Notes under the pieces: generated by a model | What the model was told of the DNA's origin: nothing | Databases searched by the model: none | What the model saw: the letters and a program-made list of their open reading frames with translations, nothing else | Shown here: in pieces, positions 59,151 through 64,000 of the stretch | Layout of the letters: each line of letters starts with the position of its first letter | Position numbering within the stretch: the stretch's first letter is position 1 | Made by a program: the position numbers and the translations under genes | Origin: Rhizomucor pusillus | Lineage: Eukaryota > Mucoromycota > Mucoromycetes > Mucorales > Lichtheimiaceae | Reading direction: 5' to 3' | Length of the DNA stretch: 64,000 nucleotides | NCBI GenBank assembly: GCA_900175165.2 | Contig: FWWN02000640.1 | Coordinates: forward strand, 1-64,000

Positions 59151-60620
59151 TTACTCGGTCTTTGATGCTTGCTGCTGCTGCTGAAGCTGTTGTTCTCCTC
59201 CTTGCTGGTTTTTCTCGGCAGCACCTTGCTGTGATTCGGCTTTACCTTCTTGCGAGGAAGCTGCGACGGCTTTAGCGAGCTGAGTCGTCGCTCCCGTCAT
59301 TCTCGTCCATACGTAATCCTGCGCGATTGTTGTGACAGCCATTCGTATGACCTCAGTCACCTTCTCCTCCACCCACTCATTGTCCTCGTATGGCACATCC
59401 AACCACGGCAACGGTATAGATTGAGAGTAGGTTTTGAATGAAATTTGGTGGGTCGGATCGACGAGCATGACAACAAACACGACCTGGTAATCGCTATCAC
59501 CGACGATGGATTTTGCGTCGTCTCCCAGCTGCAACGGCGAAAACCGTACGGGCTGTATCGCAAGGAATACAGGACAGTTGATGACCGGCACTGCTCCAGC
59601 TTGTGGGGTATACTCTGTTCGTGCTTCCGGTGCAACGTAGTGCAACTTGATGAGATTGTCGACATTCGCCTATATTTTCGCATCAGTACCTAGGTGAAAA
59701 CATGTTCTCTAACTTTTTTGAAATGCCTTGCCTTTGCCAGTTTCAGGCCTTGCGTTATTCCCTCGCACATGTTCAGGTCCCGGAAGGTCTCGTCCTCTGG
59801 TCGCTGATCTTCTTTATCGCCAACTTTGCGGACAACCACGTGTCCCGACTCGGTCTGTTCCATCACTCGGGCGAACGCGCGATACACTAATGCCTCCAAA
59901 CCCACGTAGCCGACCATATCATGTGACAGCCATACTTCGACCAGTTCATGCTCAGAAATAGGGGGCGCAACTGTCTCCAAAATGGTGTGTGTCAAGTTAC
60001 GAAGCTCGTTGCCTAGCAAAATCTGGATAAGCCTCTATCCTTTCTTTTTCCAACTGTGATGCAAAAAATATCTTACCTATTTTTCCTAAACTTTCCTTGT
60101 TTACCAACTCCTGGAGATGCTTGACACGGTCCTCAAGCAGCTTTGCAGCTGGTGAATCGGATCCTGCTGCGACTGAGCGATTGATCTGCTCCGTTGTGGT
60201 CTTGACTGCTGCGCTTGCTTGGTTCCATAATGAACTACCCCATGCAGCCCAGCTACTTGTGCTCGTCGCTGTATTGGATGCTGCCGCCGCTGCCTGTTCC
60301 TTCGTTTGTTGCTGCTCCTGTTGCGTGGCTGCTGCACTGCTGCTCCCCACAGGCTGCTGCTTCTCTTCTACTACAGCGCCCTTGTTTGTCTCAGTAGTTT
60401 GCTCTGAAGGGTCTGCGGGGTACTGTGCAATCTCATCCAGGAAGGACATGATGTCCTTGTGATCAGCCGACGTCCGTGGTTTCGAGGAGGAATCATGAGC
60501 GGCTTCCTGGGACTCCAAGTTGAGTGACTCGAGGAACTTTTCTGCTTCTGATAGACTGCTGCTGCTGCCTCCTTTATCTGTGCTGTTCGTCGGTTCCTTT
60601 GGTGGTGGTGCGTCAGACAT
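59151..60620 (-). CDS. MTC1: MTC1-like protein (maintenance of telomere capping 1 family)
   Basis: Three exons: 60620-60077, 60012-59732, 59669-59151; 447 residues. The N-terminus has EAEKFLESLNLE and DIMSFLDEIAQ, typical of the family, then a Gln/Ala-rich linker, SWAAWGSSLWNQASAAVKTT and the conserved C-terminal half (TILETVAPPISEHELVEVWL, HDMVGYVGLEALVYRAFARV, YQVVFVVMLVDPTHQISFKT, PLPWLDVPYEDNEWVEEKV). It ends in a Gln-rich tail. In yeast Mtc1 is cytosolic, associates with COPI-type vesicles, and was named from a telomere-capping genetic screen. Its biochemical role is unclear. The second intron most likely uses a GC donor (GCAAGG, from 59731 down), which gives the conserved LAKANVDNLIK. 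A GT donor nine bases further on would add RHFKK-type residues. Confidence 0.87.
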
Positions 60621-60797
60621 GATTAAGCGGGTTCCGCGTTACTCGTAAGTCGCCCGAATTTTGGATTCTGGTCAAGCGCACGCCGCAGTCTCAAGTGAAC
60701 GGTGCTCCACCCAGCAGGCAAATTAAATGGATATTCATGTGTTTTGTATGATATCTACAATTTACATACGATTCTATTCTAAAATCCAATCTATGAT

Positions 60798-62509
60798 TTA
60801 AGCATCCTGGTTTGTCTGGACAAAAATATTCTTTACATATACATCCCACAAGTTCCTTGATTTTTCCGAGTTCCTGGTCATTCTATGTGCCAGAGCTAGC
60901 CAACTCTCTTGACTGAGATCCTGCATGCCATACGTTGCATCGGTCGAGTACTCTTCTTTGAACTGAGGAGCGGGCTTTTCATCATCCGGATGATCCAGTG
61001 CTAACTGGTTCCAGTAGGCAAGATCGGTGTAATACTGAGTGTAGCTCTTCCAGATACCGAAGTTTGCCGAGGTCATATCTGTTTCATATTGATTTACACG
61101 GAATGCCGGGTTGTAGATAGGCAGCAATGGAGGCGCAACGTGGACGACCACCGCGTTGTTTATGCTCGCCTTCTTCCTGTATTGTCGTCGGAGCTTAGCA
61201 ACATACTTTTCGACGTTTTTTGTTGCGTGCAGTATCTCTCCGTCAGCGGTAAGATGGATGGGTTGCTCAATAGCATCATCGTCATCGTCTTGGTCTCCGT
61301 CTTTGCCCTTTCGCAGGACCAAAAAGTGATCGAAATTCAAGTGACCATACATGTGTCCTGCAACAATGTTCTGATATTCCAAAGATAGATTCACGTAGGA
61401 CGCGAGACAGCTGGGATAAAATGTCCTCGAAGACGGCGGGATGTGGCCAATCATGTACACACGTGCCCGCTCTCGACGAGCCCGCTCGAGCTGCTCCTTG
61501 ATCCACTGCAAATGGTCTCTGCTAGCTCCGTCTTTGTCGCACCCATTGACCGCACCGTTCGAGTTAAAGAAATACAACGTATTCAAGGATAATACTCGGA
61601 TCCCAGGAGCTACATCCACTGCAAAATATCCGCCTTTCCGAAACACGTCCTGCTGGTCAAACGGGATAAAGTCGCTCCACATTTCACTGTACTTTTCCAG
61701 CACGTCGTTGAGTTCTCCGTCGCCTGTAGGTTGCAGTTCGTTGTGTGGATACACATCATTGTTGCCTAAATAAAATATATTGTTAAAACCAAACGTTAAA
61801 GTAAATGTGAATAAATAAATACTTGCCAATGCACGGTACAATGGGTATTGTTTGGTTGTTACTGTCGAGCCGGAAGGAATCCCTCATAAGATTTGTGATC
61901 TCCTGGTTCAAACGGAATATTTCCTTCTTGGTTCTGGGTATCTTGCGATCACTGTCATGTCTATCATTATTATATTTCCCTATTAGCCACCATCGCTGTC
62001 TCGCCCCAAATTTGGGATTTAGAAACAATGTTTTGACAATTTACCTTGCATTGTCACCTGTCCACACTACAAAATCGATCTTATCTTTCCACTCACTGGA
62101 GATACGATCGAGCGCGTGATACACCAGCCACGGTGCTGCGTCGCAGTCAGATGTAGGCGCTCCCCAGTATCCAGCCAGTTTTCCTTTACGCAGTTTCTTT
62201 TTCCGATGTTTCCGTGGCTGTCTGTGACAGTCTGATTTGATGGTTGCCATGTACTCGAAATGGTGATCCATCTGGCGTAATACTTAGCAAATGCAAACGC
62301 GTACCATTGTACGAAAAACTTACATGTATATCAGTTAGGTGCAAAAATCTGCCATGTGCTTGTACGTGGCGGTTGGAAGAGGAACTGCTGACACCAAATG
62401 GATGCTGCAGAGCGTTGTCGGCAGGTCTTGGCGCTAAACGAGCTGCTGCTACGGATCCGCTTATTATTATCGTTGTTGCCAACGCTGTAATGCTACTTTT
62501 GTAAACCAT
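60798..62509 (-). CDS. PPN1: Endopolyphosphatase (PPN1-type metallophosphoesterase)
   Basis: Four exons: 62509-62324, 62271-62045, 61960-61827, 61765-60798; 504 residues. A hydrophobic N-terminal signal/anchor (SSITALATTIIISGSVAAA) is followed by the metal-binding blocks of calcineurin-like phosphoesterases: GRFLHLTDIH, FVVWTGDNARHDSD, PIVPCIG-NNDVYPHN, MIGHIPPSSRTF and AGHMYGHLNFDHF. AGYWGAPTSDCDAAPWLV is typical of vacuolar endopolyphosphatases, which cut long polyphosphate chains inside. Acid sphingomyelinase-like enzymes are the nearest alternative, but the NND context and the C-terminal part fit Ppn1. Intron 3 has a GC donor (GCAAGT, from 61826 down); this join falls inside the conserved GNND block, so it is secure. 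Confidence 0.92.
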
Positions 62510-63136
62510 TGTTTGAAAGATAAGCAGAAAAGAAGAAAAAGAGGAAAGAAAGAAAGAAAAAAAATGAAACGTTGGCCTTGCTTTTGCTGGATGGAAAGAC
62601 AGAAAACGCAAAATGTGCGGCAGGAATAACTCCGCATGGAAACCGTTGTTGCCCACCGCTGCTCCCCTGCCCTGCCCTGCATTGGCGGGCGACACAAAAC
62701 ATGCTCCTCGCCACACATTGCTTCCTTTTTCATGTGCTGCCGTCGGTAACCTGTATGCAGCTTCCGATGAGCTGTGCGTCTCCAAATTATCAGCGACCAA
62801 CTGATGTCTCTTCTAGAATATACATGCTACATTCTCTATACAATATATATACTCTATTGCAGCATATCCATTCCTTTGAACTAGTTTACCGTTAGTCCAC
62901 AGAAAAGTCTAAGTTATCAATCCTTGGTGGAACGATGCTACGCTGGCCAGATTTTTGCTACAATGCAGACTGGGACATGCAGATTATTCAATTTGAATCT
63001 CCGCGAAATTGTGAAGGTAAATAACGCCGGGCACGGTCAAGTTTGACCATGTTTCTGGACAAGGATATTATATAATATGGTTCAAACGAGGATGCAAATA
63101 ATCTTTTGGAGGTATTGTTTATTTAGGATGTAAAGT
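62510..63136. promoter_or_regulatory. PPN1 promoter region and PEX14-like 3' region
   Basis: A purine-rich tract near 62520-62570 (mirror of a pyrimidine-rich 5' leader on the minus strand) precedes the PPN1 start codon. No other gene seen. Confidence 0.45.
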
Positions 63137-64000
63137 TTACACAGGGTTCTTTTCAAGTGCTGTCGTAGAGCTCTGGGGCGGCTCTGTTTCCTGGGCCATT
63201 TCAGACCGATTCGACTGCCGCCGTCGTGGATGGTAGATAGGCACATCCCGCACGGCCGTAGTAGAAGGGCTCAATGCAGACGGTGACAGTGGAGGCTTGG
63301 AATTAGTGCTTACCATAGGAAAGTTCCTTCTATTAAGCAGCATTCCCTTAAAACTTCTAACTTCACTCTTGAAATCTTGGACCGCTTTCGACTCTCGTGA
63401 GTTTCCGCCGATGGATGGATAGGGTGTGTATGACGAGAATGATGAGAATATGTGATCGGGGTCAGACAAGCTTGACTTGAAATCATTTAGCTTGTCGCGT
63501 AGATCAGAGTACGGTTCGTCTCTCACATCTTCCGCTCTGTCGCGTGCAACGTCGAGTATCTTGGCAAGAGACTCGCTGAGCGATTCTGATTTTTTGGCAA
63601 GTGCAATCGAGGCCTCCCGAGTATCATCATCGTCCTCCTTTAACTTGTCTTGGAATCGTTTCCACAGACTTGTACGCTCACTGTACCGTCCTCTTTGGTA
63701 GTTTGCAATAGATTCAAATATAGGGCCTACAAGTTGCTATACCGAATAATTAGTTTTGTATCCCACGGTAATTGTTTCGCATCAAACGTTACCTTGATAA
63801 CTTTCAATATAGCTGCCGTTATGCCTACAGCACCGAATCCCAATATCACTGCCATCGCAACAATCCGCTGTAAAGGCATAGGTGGTGGAGGCGGCGGGCT
63901 GTAATAAACGACTTGCGGCTGATACATTGCTGCCGGCCTAGGCGGTACAGCGGGACGTGGTGGTGGACCCGCCACCACCGCCAAGGGAGTTGATGACAAC
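63137..64000 (-). CDS. Probable PEX14-like peroxin, C-terminal part (runs off the window)
   Basis: Two exons are visible: from the window edge to 63793, and 63736-63137. The first encodes a Pro-rich stretch (VVYYSPPPPPPMPLQ) and one hydrophobic segment (IVAMAVILGFGAVGITAAIL). The second begins QLVGPIFESIANYQRGRYSE, continues as a charged coiled-coil-like region (LAKKSESLSESLAKILDVAR) and ends in a Ser/Pro-rich tail. A Pro-rich stretch, one membrane segment, then a coiled coil is the layout of Pex14 after its N-terminal Pex5-binding domain, which would lie beyond base 64000. A Pex14/Pex17-type fusion (Pex33) or an unrelated membrane protein is possible. The peroxisomal docking role is inferred. 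Confidence 0.5.

Noticed and set aside
18443..60620. TERT and MTC1 (telomere-capping name) in one window as a telomere gene cluster
   Set aside because: They are about 37 kb apart with many unrelated genes between, and MTC1's telomere link comes only from a genetic screen. Coincidence is the simpler reading.

Overview
The window looks like nuclear DNA of an early-diverging fungus, most likely Mucoromycota (Mucorales-type). The genes are split by many short introns (about 45-100 bp), spacing is tight (a few hundred bp), the proteins are fungal-type (SEC16, BOS1, MTC1, PPN1, Dal5-like MFS), and decayed Tc1/mariner and piggyBac elements lie between them. All exon models below were made by eye from splice signals, reading phase and family conservation. 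No search was run.

Layout. 1-6.9 kb is a graveyard: a Tc1/mariner pseudogene cut by the window edge, a multi-exon pseudogene of what I take to be a Mucorales gene family, and a decayed piggyBac-like element. 7.1-10.4 kb (+) holds a 15-exon MFS permease and a small unknown ORF. 10.7-28.3 kb is a run of minus-strand genes: SEC16, the ER-Golgi SNARE BOS1, telomerase reverse transcriptase (TERT, 21 exons) and a very large single-pass membrane protein of DUF3712 type. 28.3-34 kb has no gene I can support.

34-41.6 kb carries ribosomal protein eS28 (its start codon is a separate exon), a TMEM170-like protein, a small membrane protein, complex I subunit NDUFS3, and a divergently transcribed AP180/CALM endocytic adaptor. 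42-43.2 kb has a frameshifted Fanzor/TnpB-like nuclease remnant beside a 208-base assembly gap. 43.7-48 kb has gamma-tubulin complex component 4 and a convergent bHLH transcription factor. 48-52.5 kb is gene-poor, with a decayed drug-type MFS transporter. 52.5-64 kb is a minus-strand series: nucleoside hydrolase, a small membrane protein, acetyl-CoA synthetase, MTC1, endopolyphosphatase PPN1, and the C-terminal part of a probable PEX14.

The genes are mostly housekeeping and form no obvious single pathway. SEC16 and BOS1, both of the early secretory pathway, are neighbours. The most notable cross-gene signal is a high share of GC-AG introns (6 of about 79 modelled), nearly all with the donor GCAAGT. 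I found no CRISPR array, rRNA or tRNA gene by eye.
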